Origin: Arthrobacter rhizosphaerae
GTDB lineage: Bacteria > Actinomycetota > Actinomycetes > Actinomycetales > Micrococcaceae
Reading direction: 5' to 3'
Assembly: GCF_023062595.1 (NCBI RefSeq)
Contig: NZ_JALLAN010000006.1
Location: forward strand, 124,001 to 188,000
DNA: 64,000 nt
The notes under the pieces were generated by a model. It worked only from the letters and a program-made list of their open reading frames with translations. It ran no database searches and had not been told where the DNA came from. This document shows, one piece after another, positions 36,255-44,776 of the stretch. The stretch's first letter is position 1; each line of letters begins with the position of its first letter. The position numbers were made by a program, and so were the translations under genes.

Positions 36255-36536
36255 ATGGCTAGGTACAGTGGAGGGCCGGTCACCCACCGCGCTCTGACGG
36301 GGCCCAAAAGGCGCTACTCCGACACGACCGATCACGCCTGGCAGCAAGAGCTGCTGCTCACATTGCGGTGTATCCAGGAGATCCGGCAGAAATGTGACCA
36401 CACCGAGTTGGGGACCGTGCGCCAAGCACGGAAGGCCGGACTGTCCTGGACCGAGATCGCGACTGCGCTTGGCGTGACTCGTCAGTCTGCGTGGGAGCGT
36501 TGGCGCGAGCTCGACAAGACGCTGGAGCGAGATTGA
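36255..36536 (+). CDS. Small HTH protein
   Basis: 93 residues from ATG at 36255. The C-terminal half is a helix-turn-helix of the sigma-region-4/AsnC-like sort: RQARKAGLSWTEIATALGVT then RQSAWERWRELD. The N-terminus (MARYSGGPVTHRALTGPKRR) is basic. It could regulate neighbouring island genes or be an element-borne control protein. An upstream frame to 36111 would read through the direct repeat and is rejected. Confidence 0.65.
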   Translation: MARYSGGPVTHRALTGPKRRYSDTTDHAWQQELLLTLRCIQEIRQKCDHTELGTVRQARKAGLSWTEIATALGVTRQSAWERWRELDKTLERD

Positions 36537-36817
36537 GGTACGCGGATCTCAGTCTGCACAAGGCTGCCAATTCGGCCTGCAACGCTTTCCTTCCCTGTTA
36601 GGAATCGGGGGCCCGGTAGCCGGTCGATCACTGGGCTCTTGGTTCGCGTTAGCCGAACCCTCTGGGAGAACTCGGGCATTTGCTGAATGGGCACTGGGGG
36701 AGGTCATTCGAAGAATTCTGACGCTGTTTCCGCAACGGCGCTCTGGTCTCTCCTGTGCCGCAGGCCGCCCAGCCTTCAAAGCCAGAACGACGGCGCTTCC
36801 AGGTGATCCGCCGGCTC

Positions 36818-37360
36818 TTAAGAGCGGAGGCCGACAGCGTCGTTGGCCCAAAACGGCCAAGCGTAGACGATCGTGCCCGTCATCCAGGCCTCATAGTCAG
36901 GAAGCAACAGGATTTGGAATGCTGCGTCCGGGATGCGAAGCGAGGGCTTCCTGAAACCTAACGGGCCTGCAGGACGAAATCCGAAGCGTGAATAGTAGCC
37001 GGGATCTCCCTCGAGCAGAATAAACGGCGACCGTGCTTCCGTCGCAGCCTCAATTGCCCACTGCATGAGACCAGCTCCTATTCCGGACCCTTGATGATGG
37101 GGATCAACGGCAAGAGGGCCCAGCACGGGAGCAGACGCGAGGCGCCGTTCCGAATCCAGCAGGCTCGTTGTGACCATCACGTGGCCTACGACGCCGGAGT
37201 CATTCTCGGCCACAGCTGAGAACCCGCCCTGTTCCGCAATCGTTGGGCGCAGGTCCTCCACGAGTGCATTCACAGTCTTCCCATAGTCTCCAAAAGCGGC
37301 GCTGTGGAGACGCTGAATCTGGTGGGCGTCATCAACGCGCTCTGCTCGGATAATCGCCAT
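36818..37360 (-). CDS. GNAT N-acetyltransferase
   Basis: 180 residues from ATG at 37360 (MAIIRAERVDDAHQIQRLHS). The acetyl-CoA loop is VLGPLAVDPHHQGSGIGAGL, followed by PFILLEGDPGYYSRFGFRPA, the YhbS-type GNAT ending. It is divergent from the dihydrofolate reductase gene. The substrate is unknown. The 280 bp before it toward the HTH gene holds nothing recognised. Confidence 0.85.
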   Translation of the reverse strand: MAIIRAERVDDAHQIQRLHSAAFGDYGKTVNALVEDLRPTIAEQGGFSAVAENDSGVVGHVMVTTSLLDSERRLASAPVLGPLAVDPHHQGSGIGAGLMQWAIEAATEARSPFILLEGDPGYYSRFGFRPAGPLGFRKPSLRIPDAAFQILLLPDYEAWMTGTIVYAWPFWANDAVGLRS

Positions 37361-37469
37361 CTTTGCGTATTCCCTCTTGTTCGATCTCGGTGGCCAATCA
37401 ATGCAAGCACTATAGCCCCGATTTAGGAAATCGTTATCCCTTTCCGCCAGACGTCGATACTGTTGCTTC

Positions 37470-37982
37470 ATGAGCATCAAATTGGTTGTCGCGCATGATC
37501 GAGAACGAGGAATTGGTCGGGGCGGACAATTGCCGTGGAGTCTTCCCGGCGAGATGAAGAGGCTTTCGGCCACCACGCTTAGGACTATGGTTCCGGGGCG
37601 CAAGAATGCTCTCGTAATGGGGCGAGCGACTTACGAGTCCCTCCCAAGCGGTAGGCGTCCTTTGCCAGGACGTCTCAATATTGTTGTCACGAGTCGCCCG
37701 ATCCCGGATACAGGGGTACTGACGGCTGTAAGTCTGGATAGTGCCATGAACCTGGCCGCCGGCGCCAGTGTGGAGGATATCTTCGTCTTCGGTGGAGGCC
37801 AAATCTACGAGCAAGCCCTGGAATCGTTGATCCCGGACGAGCTCCTTATTTCGGTCATCGACGAAGTGTTCGAATGTGACACCTTCTTGTCGGAGCTACC
37901 CGAGCCATACGTCCTGCGGCGTTCAACCGAGCAGATCTATCACGGGACACGGGTATTCCACGAGCAATACGAGCGCCTCTGA
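37470..37982 (+). CDS. Dihydrofolate reductase (FolA-like)
   Basis: 170 residues of true DHFR type: KLVVAHDRERGIGRGGQLPW at the N-terminus, acidic active-site residue in LPGEMKRLSATT, MGRATYESLP, GRLNIVVTSRPI (NADPH site) and VFGGGQIYEQAL. It reduces dihydrofolate with NADPH. Its place in an accessory island, away from thyA and between GNAT and orphan genes, raises the possibility that it is an extra, antifolate-tolerant enzyme; the sequence alone does not prove this. Confidence 0.87.
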   Translation: MSIKLVVAHDRERGIGRGGQLPWSLPGEMKRLSATTLRTMVPGRKNALVMGRATYESLPSGRRPLPGRLNIVVTSRPIPDTGVLTAVSLDSAMNLAAGASVEDIFVFGGGQIYEQALESLIPDELLISVIDEVFECDTFLSELPEPYVLRRSTEQIYHGTRVFHEQYERL

Positions 37983-38017
37983 CAGAGTCTTCGTGCCGCG
38001 AATGGATGACTCACCCT

Positions 38018-38049
38018 TGTCTAGAATCGCGGGTGTCTAGAATCGCGGG
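38018..38049. repeat. Perfect 16-bp tandem duplication
   Basis: TGTCTAGAATCGCGGG twice in tandem, touching the left arm of the inverted repeat that brackets the next gene. Confidence 0.85.
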
Positions 38050-38925
38050 CTCCGGTAGAGGATCCTTCAGCGGTCACGTAGCGATGGGGTGCTCAGTGCT
38101 GGGCTGCAGGTCTGCTGCGACCGTGCGATACATCAATCCGGAATTCTCGCTGGTACGGCCGAACCCGAGGCGCTGCAATGCCTGTACCTGTACTTCTGTG
38201 GTCGTGAACACTATGGATGCCCAGCCGGGGCTGTGGTCTGGTACTAGGGTCAGTAACGCGGCTTCGAGCTCGTCGGCGGTGGCTTCCGGGTTGTGGACCA
38301 GGGCGCTGACGATCCACAGATGCCTGACTTCATGACTCCTTTTCCACCTGCGCGCATTCAGTCTGAGGCCACGGGAGCGGTGGAACCTGCGAGACGGCAA
38401 GATCGCCGCTATCGAGCCGATGATCATCAACTCGAGGGCCGCTATCACCCCGAAGCTGCTCGAGGCGGGAACGGTGGTGGACACGAGGGTCCCGAGTGCG
38501 ATGCCGATGGCTGCCGCGAGCAGAGCCCTGAACACGGCTAGCCCGCGGTACTCGCGCTCTGTGCCTGCTGCTGCTGTGACCGAGCCTCGGCTGACAACCA
38601 TGCCGGCGAGGGAAGCCAGTGTGAGGGAGTGGGCGGCGGAAACCACGGTGCTGGCCCTCTGCGTACGACTCCGGCGTCCCAATGCCGCATAGCGTTGCGC
38701 GGCGTTCCACGCCTGCGTCGGGCCGAGCTCGCTCCATTCGGTGTCCGTTGAATTGCCGCCCAAGCCTGCCCTCTGTCAGCTATTTTGTGATCATTCTCCA
38801 AGGACTCGATGAGTCCCCTGAAGTGTATATCCCAGGTTTGGATTCCATCCATCGATCTCTGCTCGAAAGACCTGCTCTGCCCATAGGGCCGGTGAGCCTC
38901 ATCCGATGAGGGATCCTCTACCGGG
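38050..38925. repeat. Inverted repeats bracketing a ~0.88-kb unit
   Basis: CCGGTAGAGGATCC at 38052-38065 and its exact reverse complement at 38911-38924, with partial matches beyond. The single gene at 38074-38763 lies inside. It could be a small non-autonomous insertion or a pair of terminator arms. Confidence 0.55.
38074..38763 (-). CDS. Membrane protein with GNAT-like tail
   Basis: 229 residues. Two hydrophobic segments lie centrally (AVFRALLAAAIGIALGTLVS and FGVIAALELMIIGSIAAILP). The C-terminal part (HLWIVSALVHNPEATADELE ... VQVQALQRLGFGRTSENSGL) resembles the end of a GNAT domain, where 'A...L.RLGF' is common. It could be a membrane-associated acetyltransferase remnant. It is the only gene inside a pair of inverted repeats. 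Not otherwise recognised. Confidence 0.5.
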   Translation of the reverse strand: MGGNSTDTEWSELGPTQAWNAAQRYAALGRRSRTQRASTVVSAAHSLTLASLAGMVVSRGSVTAAAGTEREYRGLAVFRALLAAAIGIALGTLVSTTVPASSSFGVIAALELMIIGSIAAILPSRRFHRSRGLRLNARRWKRSHEVRHLWIVSALVHNPEATADELEAALLTLVPDHSPGWASIVFTTTEVQVQALQRLGFGRTSENSGLMYRTVAADLQPSTEHPIAT

Positions 38926-38975
38926 CGGGCCGAGGTCTGTTGTGGGCGCGGCTTCGCAAGGTGGTCGTCTTACAT

Positions 38976-39419
38976 TCAACTCAATAAAAACTGGTCTGTT
39001 GCAGTGGTGTAGCGAAGGACCGGCGCGCCACTCGAACCTTCGTCTCTAATCACGACATCTCGACCAAGCGTGGTTCCGAGCTTTCTCATCAAGTGGGCTA
39101 AGCCGTCCACTCTGGCCTGGTTGACTAGTTCCCGGAGGTCGATGTCGAAAATCACGGCGTCTGGGCCGGGGAAGAAGTTGATGCGTACTCCGTCGACGGG
39201 CCAAACAGCAAAACTCTCGAATTCAGCGAGACCGTGCCTATTGGGCGGCAGCGGTGAACGGCCATCACTGGTTGTCAGTTTCCAGGCGCTTTGGTGCAGC
39301 ATCGTAAACACAGCATCCCAGTCATGTTCTGTACTTCTGAGTACCTCGCCATCAGGGAGCACGCCGGGGTCGTCCCCGAAGGCCTCACGGAAGCGTGCCC
39401 AATCAAAATCTGACGTCAT
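38976..39419 (-). CDS. Hypothetical protein
   Basis: 147 residues from ATG at 39419 (another ATG at 39431). Acidic, soluble, with a beta-rich centre (EFESFAVWPVDGVRINFFPG, then PDAVIFDIDLRELV) and a C-terminus GLAHLMRKLGTTLGRDVVIR. The size and composition resemble the small immunity-like orphans elsewhere in the window, but I cannot assign a family. The gap after its start contains direct-repeat copy C and no gene. Confidence 0.5.
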   Translation of the reverse strand: MTSDFDWARFREAFGDDPGVLPDGEVLRSTEHDWDAVFTMLHQSAWKLTTSDGRSPLPPNRHGLAEFESFAVWPVDGVRINFFPGPDAVIFDIDLRELVNQARVDGLAHLMRKLGTTLGRDVVIRDEGSSGAPVLRYTTATDQFLLS

Positions 39420-39636
39420 GGGCACAATCATGGCTCAGATCGTTCAGAGGTCGTTAGCTCGCTCCGTTGGGACGCTCGATAGCCGTGCCCGTAAGCCGGT
39501 CGATCACCGTGCCGCTGAAAGCCGCTGACCAGATCCGAGTGACGGCGGGTCTGGCGGTGTACGCATGACCCGCACGGTGAAATGAACGATGAGGGGGCGC
39601 TAACAGCAACTGCCGGCGGGGACAATGGGGCCAGCC

Positions 39637-39710
39637 TGTGGATCGCAGGGATAAGTGGCGGCGTTTTTCGGAGCAATAGATGTCACCGTTGGTGCCGGTT
39701 AGCCGATCCG
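39637..39710 (+). repeat. ~73-bp direct repeat, copy C
   Basis: TGTGGATCGCAGGGATAAGT ... GGCGGCGTTTTTCGG ... ATAGATGTCACC ... GGTGCCGGTTAGCCGATCC. The most diverged copy at its right end. Confidence 0.72.
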
Positions 39711-39743
39711 TTGCCTGGGCCCCTAAGGGGGACGAAGTGTTGT

Positions 39744-40997
39744 TCAGAGGTGTTTGTCGAGGTTGGCTGGTTGGTGGGTTAGGTGCGAGCTAGGGGTTGT
39801 TAGGCGGAGTGCCATGAGTGCGGCGATGAGGTAGAGGAGTCCTTGTACTTGCAGGCCGACAGTTAGGCCCGTTCCGGTCCCCAGAAATCCTGCGAGGAGT
39901 GTGCCGATGGCTTGCATTGCACCGAACAAAGCGAAGTAGGTGCTCAATACCCGTCCTCGGGCCCTTGGTTCGCAGTTGCTTTGAAGGACAGTCAGCAGGC
40001 CTGTCATCAGGGATACCCCGGGAACGCCGATGAGGATGAACAGCCCGATATAGATCGACAAGCTGGTAGTCAGGGCGGGCAGGTTCCAGATTGTTAGTGA
40101 CAGGGCGCTGAACAGCAGAAGTGAGCCTGAGATGAGCCGCCGCGGTGTTATGCGGTTGATGATGAGGCCAAGTAGTGCCCCGCCTATGAGTGCCCCGATC
40201 GCCTGTACTCCACGCAGCACACCGACATCGGCCTCGTTGCCCTGAAGTTCGCGGGCGACGAAGAGTACGAAGAGCAGGACGAAGCCGCCTTGCGCGAGAG
40301 CGATGAAGGACACCACACCCATGACCTGCCGTAGGGCTGGCGTGCTGGCCGTGATCTGTAAGCCTTCCACCAAATCTGCCCAGGGACTTGCCGGCCTGTC
40401 CTGGTGGGTCTGGTTTTTCCTATCGGTTTGTTGTCCGCGGGCGCCGATGGTGAAAATGATGGCCGCCACTAGATAGGTGCCTGCGTTCGCGTAGATGATG
40501 GCGTCGAAACCGCCTACGGCGAGGATGAGTCCGCCGAGTGGGCTGCCAAGCAGGCGGGAGAGGCTGGAGAGCACTCCCATGAGTTGGTTGATCTCTGCGA
40601 GCTGGACCGCGGGCACGAGGCCGGCGGCGGTTGTGGCTCTGCAGGGCTCGATGATCGTTCCAAGGACGGATTCGATGATGACCACGCTGTACAAAATCCA
40701 TAGGTCCGAGGCGTCGTTGACGGCGGCGAGTGGGGCCAGGAAGAGAGCTTGCAGGCCAGCAACGATGGCCATGAGTTTCCATGGTTCGCTGCGGTCGACG
40801 AGTACGCCGGCCAGTGGTCCTGCGAAGATCGTCGGTGCCAGCCCGAGCACGAAGACAGTTGCGGTGACGAGCGGTGATCCGGTGAGCTCCAAGACGTAGA
40901 GCGGCAGGGCGATTAACAGCATCCAGTCTCCCGCCTCGGCCAGGAAGCCTGCCCCAGCAAGACCGGAAATGCGCCGGCTACTCAGTAAACGCAGCAA
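39744..40997 (-). CDS. MFS transporter
   Basis: 417 residues, twelve predicted helices, MFS_3-like drug-efflux type. LSSRRISGLAGAGFLAEAGD starts the protein and the loop 2-3 segment is AGPLAGVLVDRSEPWKLMAI; a cytoplasmic loop RGQQTDRKNQTHQDRP sits between the halves. It begins with a TTG three bases after the ArsR gene stop, so it is coupled to it. An exporter under ArsR control is likely; the exported compound is unknown. Confidence 0.83.
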   Translation of the reverse strand: MLRLLSSRRISGLAGAGFLAEAGDWMLLIALPLYVLELTGSPLVTATVFVLGLAPTIFAGPLAGVLVDRSEPWKLMAIVAGLQALFLAPLAAVNDASDLWILYSVVIIESVLGTIIEPCRATTAAGLVPAVQLAEINQLMGVLSSLSRLLGSPLGGLILAVGGFDAIIYANAGTYLVAAIIFTIGARGQQTDRKNQTHQDRPASPWADLVEGLQITASTPALRQVMGVVSFIALAQGGFVLLFVLFVARELQGNEADVGVLRGVQAIGALIGGALLGLIINRITPRRLISGSLLLFSALSLTIWNLPALTTSLSIYIGLFILIGVPGVSLMTGLLTVLQSNCEPRARGRVLSTYFALFGAMQAIGTLLAGFLGTGTGLTVGLQVQGLLYLIAALMALRLTTPSSHLTHQPANLDKHL

Positions 40998-40999
40998 AG

Positions 41000-41596
41000 C
41001 TATGCGACTCCGTCGGCGGAACTGTCAGGGAAGGACCGTACCTGCATCTGCACGATCCTGCTGCCTTCTGGTAGCTCGTCGCGGTGGGGTCGGACGTAGG
41101 GCCGGACAAGTTCATCCATTGATGCCAAAAGAGCTGTCAGTTCCGCGGCGGTGAGCGCCAGGTGGTACCGATGTGTGCCTGCTGCGTCCTGCCATTCCTT
41201 CGGCAACCGGTCACGATGCGCGAGGTAACGGTCAAAAGCATCATTGGCGTTCTGTGCCACCACGTTCTCGAGAGCGGTGCCCGCAAGTTCACCGGCTTGG
41301 GTGCCGTCGCCGGAAAAATCGAAACCTGTCGCTGTCGCCTGCCAGGGACGATCCCTGCCGTCGCTTGCTGAAGCTTCCGCCCTTTCGACGAGGCCAACTT
41401 TCGCCAGCGCCCGCAGGTGCCAGGAACAGTTGGAGGGCGTTTCACCGACCACTTTCGCGCACTGGCTCGCGGTAGCAGGTCCCAAGGCTAGGAGGTGGTC
41501 GAGGATCGCGAACCGAGCTGGTACGGCCAACGCAGCAAGTGCGTCTCGGCCAGCCACCTTCCGAGGAGGTACTGAACGTTTTTGCTCACTTGACAT
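41000..41596 (-). CDS. ArsR-type winged-helix regulator
   Basis: 198 residues from ATG at 41596 with GGAG upstream. The ArsR-like HTH is LAVPARFAILDHLLALGPAT then ASQCAKVVGETPSNCSWHLR. The C-terminal half (YHLALTAAELTALLASMDEL) resembles DUF4180-like helix-turn-helix_20 regulators rather than metal sensors. It precedes an MFS gene in one operon. Perfect dyads upstream (41609-41624) are the likely operator. Confidence 0.83.
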   Translation of the reverse strand: MSSEQKRSVPPRKVAGRDALAALAVPARFAILDHLLALGPATASQCAKVVGETPSNCSWHLRALAKVGLVERAEASASDGRDRPWQATATGFDFSGDGTQAGELAGTALENVVAQNANDAFDRYLAHRDRLPKEWQDAAGTHRYHLALTAAELTALLASMDELVRPYVRPHRDELPEGSRIVQMQVRSFPDSSADGVA

Positions 41597-41608
41597 GGTG
41601 CTCCAATC

Positions 41609-41624
41609 TGAAGTCGTCACTTCA
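41609..41624. promoter_or_regulatory. Operator dyad and promoter region of the ArsR-MFS operon
   Basis: TGAAGT-CGTC-ACTTCA, 6-base perfect arms. On the minus strand a TTGACA box lies near 41654-41649 with TTAATG at +18, so the dyad sits just after the start of transcription; a further ACTTCA half-site is at about 41657-41663. Confidence 0.62.
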
Positions 41625-41756
41625 TTAACTAGTCGCTGCTAGCAGATGTCAAGTCCATACTTCACGAATGGGTGAGTCTCAGAAGTCGCGACAGTTTGCG
41701 CAGCGCGTTGTGTACAGATAGGGGGATTACTGCAGGGGTTCAAAAATGAATGCTGC

Positions 41757-41882
41757 TGTCTTGAAAAACAAAAGCTTTTCGAGACACTGATCCCGCATTG
41801 ACGAAGCTCGGCGGGATTGGCGTCAGGACGGGCGTCCTTCTGTCTTGGAAAGTTGTCTCACCGTAGATTGTCTTGGATGGGT
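41757..41882 (+). repeat. Repeated TGTCTTG motifs, candidate transposon left end
   Basis: TGTCTTGAAAA (41757), TGTCTTGGAAAG (41841) and TGTCTTGGATG (about 41870) upstream of the recombinase-TniA-TniB genes. Mu/Tn5053-type transposases bind several such end repeats. No inverted partner was found to the right. Confidence 0.4.
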
Positions 41883-41915
41883 GCTGGTGAGGGGTTTCTG
41901 AGGCACAATGGCTCG

Positions 41916-42512
41916 GTGAGACATCTTGGGTATACGCGTGTGAGTACGTCGGGCCAGGACGCGAAGCTGCAGCTCGACGCGCTTGTCGATGCCGGGGTGC
42001 AGAAGCGTGATGTTTTCGCTGATGTCACGTCCGGAAGCAAGGCAGCAATTGAGCGTCCGGGGATGAAGAAACTCCTCGCGTATGTGGAGCCAGGTGACAC
42101 GGTCGTCGTGTGGCGGGTGGACCGGCTCGGTCGGTCCTTGATCGATGTGTTGAACACGGTGAACCTGCTGCGGGAACGCGGTGTGTACCTGAGATCCATT
42201 TCGGACGGTATTGATCCCACCACAATGTCGGGCCGTCTGATGCTGAACATGCTTGCGACTTTGGCCGAGTACGAGCGGGAGCTGATCGTCGAACGCGTGA
42301 ACGCGGGCATTGCCGCGGCGCGCCAGGGCGGAACCCGGTTCGGTCGGCCACTCTCCGATCCTGTCGTGATAGCCGACAAGCTTCGGATTGTCACCGACGC
42401 GCGGGCAAAGGGCCGCACCGCCGAAGAAGCAGCCCGGCTCGTCGGTTGGAGCCGGGCAACGCTATACCGTCACCAACAGGCCCTCGCCACCCGCGAGAGC
42501 ACCAAGATGTAG
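41916..42512 (+). CDS. Serine recombinase (resolvase/invertase)
   Basis: 198 residues from a GTG (VRHLGYTRVSTSGQDAKLQL). The catalytic serine is Ser10 in YTRVSTSGQ; the DRLGRSLIDVLN and MLATLAEYERELIVERV segments and the C-terminal HTH (RTAEEAARLVGWSRATLYRH) complete a small Tn3-type resolvase. It directly precedes the tniA-like gene (8 bp gap to its ATG), so it likely resolves cointegrates made by TniA/TniB. Confidence 0.9.
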   Translation: MRHLGYTRVSTSGQDAKLQLDALVDAGVQKRDVFADVTSGSKAAIERPGMKKLLAYVEPGDTVVVWRVDRLGRSLIDVLNTVNLLRERGVYLRSISDGIDPTTMSGRLMLNMLATLAEYERELIVERVNAGIAAARQGGTRFGRPLSDPVVIADKLRIVTDARAKGRTAEEAARLVGWSRATLYRHQQALATRESTKM

Positions 42513-42519
42513 CTGCGGC

Positions 42520-43905
42520 ATGGACGGCGCGGAGCGGTGGCGGATCCTTCGACTGCACGTCGAAGATGAGATCCCACTCGCGGAGCTGGCCCGGGATACG
42601 AAGGTCAGCCTGCGCACTCTGGAACGCTGGCACAGGTTGTTCCAGGAAGGTGGCATCGCAGCGCTGGACCCACGTCCCCGCATCGATGCCGGCACGCGCC
42701 GCACGGCAGCGGAGACCGTGGCGTTCATCGAACGGCTCGCTCTGACAAAGCCGCGCCCGAGCCTTTCGACGCTTCACCGGCTCGCTGGCGCCGACGCCCG
42801 ACAAAGGAACGCCCCGGCGCCAGGCTATTCAACCGTCCGGGACATTGTTACTGCCCTGGACCCAGGGCTCGTCACACTCGCTCTGGAGGGGCCGGCCTCA
42901 TACCGTGATCGGCACGAACTCGTGTACCGCCGGCGGGCGGAACGGCCGAACCAGATATGGCAGGCAGACCACACCGAGCTCGACATCCTCATCATTGGCG
43001 CCAACGGCAAACCGGACCGTCCCTGGCTGACCGCCGTGATGGACGACTATTCCCGGGCAATCTGCGGATACACCGTCTTTACCGGCGCACCCTCAGCCCT
43101 GAATACAGCACTAGCACTGCGGCAGGCGATCTGGCCCAAACAGAATCCGTCCTGGGTGATGTGCGGACTGCCTGACATCCTGCACGTCGATCACGGCTCT
43201 GACTTCACCAGCCACCACCTTGAACGCACCGCCGTCGCGCTGCACATCCGAACCATCCACTCCACCGTCGGCCGGCCTCAAGGCCGCGGCAAGATCGAGC
43301 GTTTCTTCGGAACGATCAACACGGAAGTGCTCGCCGCGCTGCCAGGACGCCTGGGACCGGGAACCCGCACACCGCAGCCCGTGCTCGACCTGCCCACACT
43401 CGACCGCGAGATCGGGGCATTCATCACCACGTACAACGAGCGGACTCACAGCGAGCTCGGCACATCACCCAGGGACGCATGGGTCGCTGACGGCTGGCTT
43501 CCACGCATGCCCGACACTCTCGAAGAACTCGACGGGTTCCTCCTCGCCGTCCCGAAGAACCGCGTCGTGCAACGCGACGGCATCCACTTCCAAGGCCAGC
43601 GCTACCTCTCGCCCACGCTGGCACCATTCGTCGGGCGCACTATCACCATCCGCTACGACCCCCGAGACATCTCCGAGATCCGCGTCTATGACCATGGCAC
43701 CTTCATCTGCACCGCCATCGACGAGGACCACCCGAATCTCCGGCTGAGTTTGCGTGACGTCGAAGCCGCGCGCCGGGCACGTCGGCGCGAACTGCGCCGC
43801 ACTATCAACGACCGCATCCCGATCATTGCTGCCCGCGAACGACCTCGAACCGCTGAACCACCGCCCCGCCGGCCGCGGCTTCGCACCTACGAAGAGGACG
43901 AATGA
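42520..43905 (+). CDS. TniA/Mu-type DDE transposase
   Basis: 461 residues from ATG at 42520. An N-terminal HTH (IPLAELARDTKVSLRTLERW) precedes an rve-type integrase core: NQIWQADHTELDILI (first Asp), LHVDHGSDFTSHH (second Asp) and GRPQGRGKIERFFGTIN (Glu). A Mu_C-like beta domain follows (RDGIHFQGQRYLSPTLAPFV). It is of the kind that works with an AAA+ partner, which is encoded next with an ATGA overlap. Start in the resolvase frame is excluded by the resolvase stop. Confidence 0.88.
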   Translation: MDGAERWRILRLHVEDEIPLAELARDTKVSLRTLERWHRLFQEGGIAALDPRPRIDAGTRRTAAETVAFIERLALTKPRPSLSTLHRLAGADARQRNAPAPGYSTVRDIVTALDPGLVTLALEGPASYRDRHELVYRRRAERPNQIWQADHTELDILIIGANGKPDRPWLTAVMDDYSRAICGYTVFTGAPSALNTALALRQAIWPKQNPSWVMCGLPDILHVDHGSDFTSHHLERTAVALHIRTIHSTVGRPQGRGKIERFFGTINTEVLAALPGRLGPGTRTPQPVLDLPTLDREIGAFITTYNERTHSELGTSPRDAWVADGWLPRMPDTLEELDGFLLAVPKNRVVQRDGIHFQGQRYLSPTLAPFVGRTITIRYDPRDISEIRVYDHGTFICTAIDEDHPNLRLSLRDVEAARRARRRELRRTINDRIPIIAARERPRTAEPPPRRPRLRTYEEDE

Positions 43906-44717
43906 TGGACCAGCCATTCATCGTGACCAAAGAACACCGGCGTTTCACCGAGTTCGCCAACGCCGTGCGAAAAGAGCACACCATCGGCATCTGCCATGGC
44001 GACGCCGGCGTCGGCAAAACCAACTCCGCCCGGCGCTATGCAAATTGGGATGCCCTGGAACCCTACATAACAGAGTGGCGGTCCCGCGACGCAGAGGAAG
44101 ATGCCAAACACTACTCACTCGCCAACAGATCCCGCGCCGTCTTCTACACACCCGAAGTACTCTGCCGCCCCAGAGAACTCATGGCAGAAATCCACCTCTC
44201 CCAGGTCCGGATCGCCTCCTGCATCGATGGCCACCTCCGCCGAAACGACCCAACAACCCCTCGCATCATGAACGACATCACCAAGCTGGTCGAACTGCTC
44301 ATTATTGATGAAGCCGAACGCCTCACCCCAACCGCGCTGGAACTCCTCCGCGACAACCACGACCGCACCCATCTCGGGATCGTCCTCATCGGCATGCCCG
44401 GCATCGACCAGCGATTCCGCCACTACCCTCAGCTCTACAGCCGTCTCGGCTTTTCCCACCGCTACAGAGCACTCGGTCGCGACGAGCTCTTGTTCGTCCT
44501 GGATCGGCACTGGAAACGACTCGGCCGATCACTTGACCCGGACGACTTCACCGACGCCCAGGCAATCGCCGCGATCGAACGGATCACCCGCGGAAACTTC
44601 CGGCTCCTTGAGCGGCTCTTCCCCCAGATCACCCGTGTACTGAAGATCAACCAACTCGAAACCATCACCGACGATGTCATCGAAGCAGCCGCCAGCACCC
44701 TGGTCATCGGCAACTAA
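43902..44717 (+). CDS. TniB/TnsC-like AAA+ transposition ATPase
   Basis: 271 residues. Walker A is GICHGDAGVGKTNSARR (about 26-42) and Walker B is ELLIIDEAERLTPTALELLR; sensor regions HLGIVLIGMPGIDQRF and FSHRYRALGRDELLFVLDRH follow. Such ATPases (MuB, TniB, TnsC) select the target and activate the DDE transposase. The start overlaps the tniA stop by four bases. No tniQ homologue follows; copy D of the direct repeat and an IS30 come next. Confidence 0.88.
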   Translation: MMDQPFIVTKEHRRFTEFANAVRKEHTIGICHGDAGVGKTNSARRYANWDALEPYITEWRSRDAEEDAKHYSLANRSRAVFYTPEVLCRPRELMAEIHLSQVRIASCIDGHLRRNDPTTPRIMNDITKLVELLIIDEAERLTPTALELLRDNHDRTHLGIVLIGMPGIDQRFRHYPQLYSRLGFSHRYRALGRDELLFVLDRHWKRLGRSLDPDDFTDAQAIAAIERITRGNFRLLERLFPQITRVLKINQLETITDDVIEAAASTLVIGN

Positions 44718-44776
44718 CGACAAAGAGCGTCAACAAAACACCGCCAAAAAGCTCCGAAGTCCACACGAAATCCTCC

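Noticed and set aside
36540..36817. Short frames on both strands between the HTH and GNAT genes
   Set aside because: No ribosome site, no domain, and no codon preference distinguishing them from non-coding GC-rich sequence.
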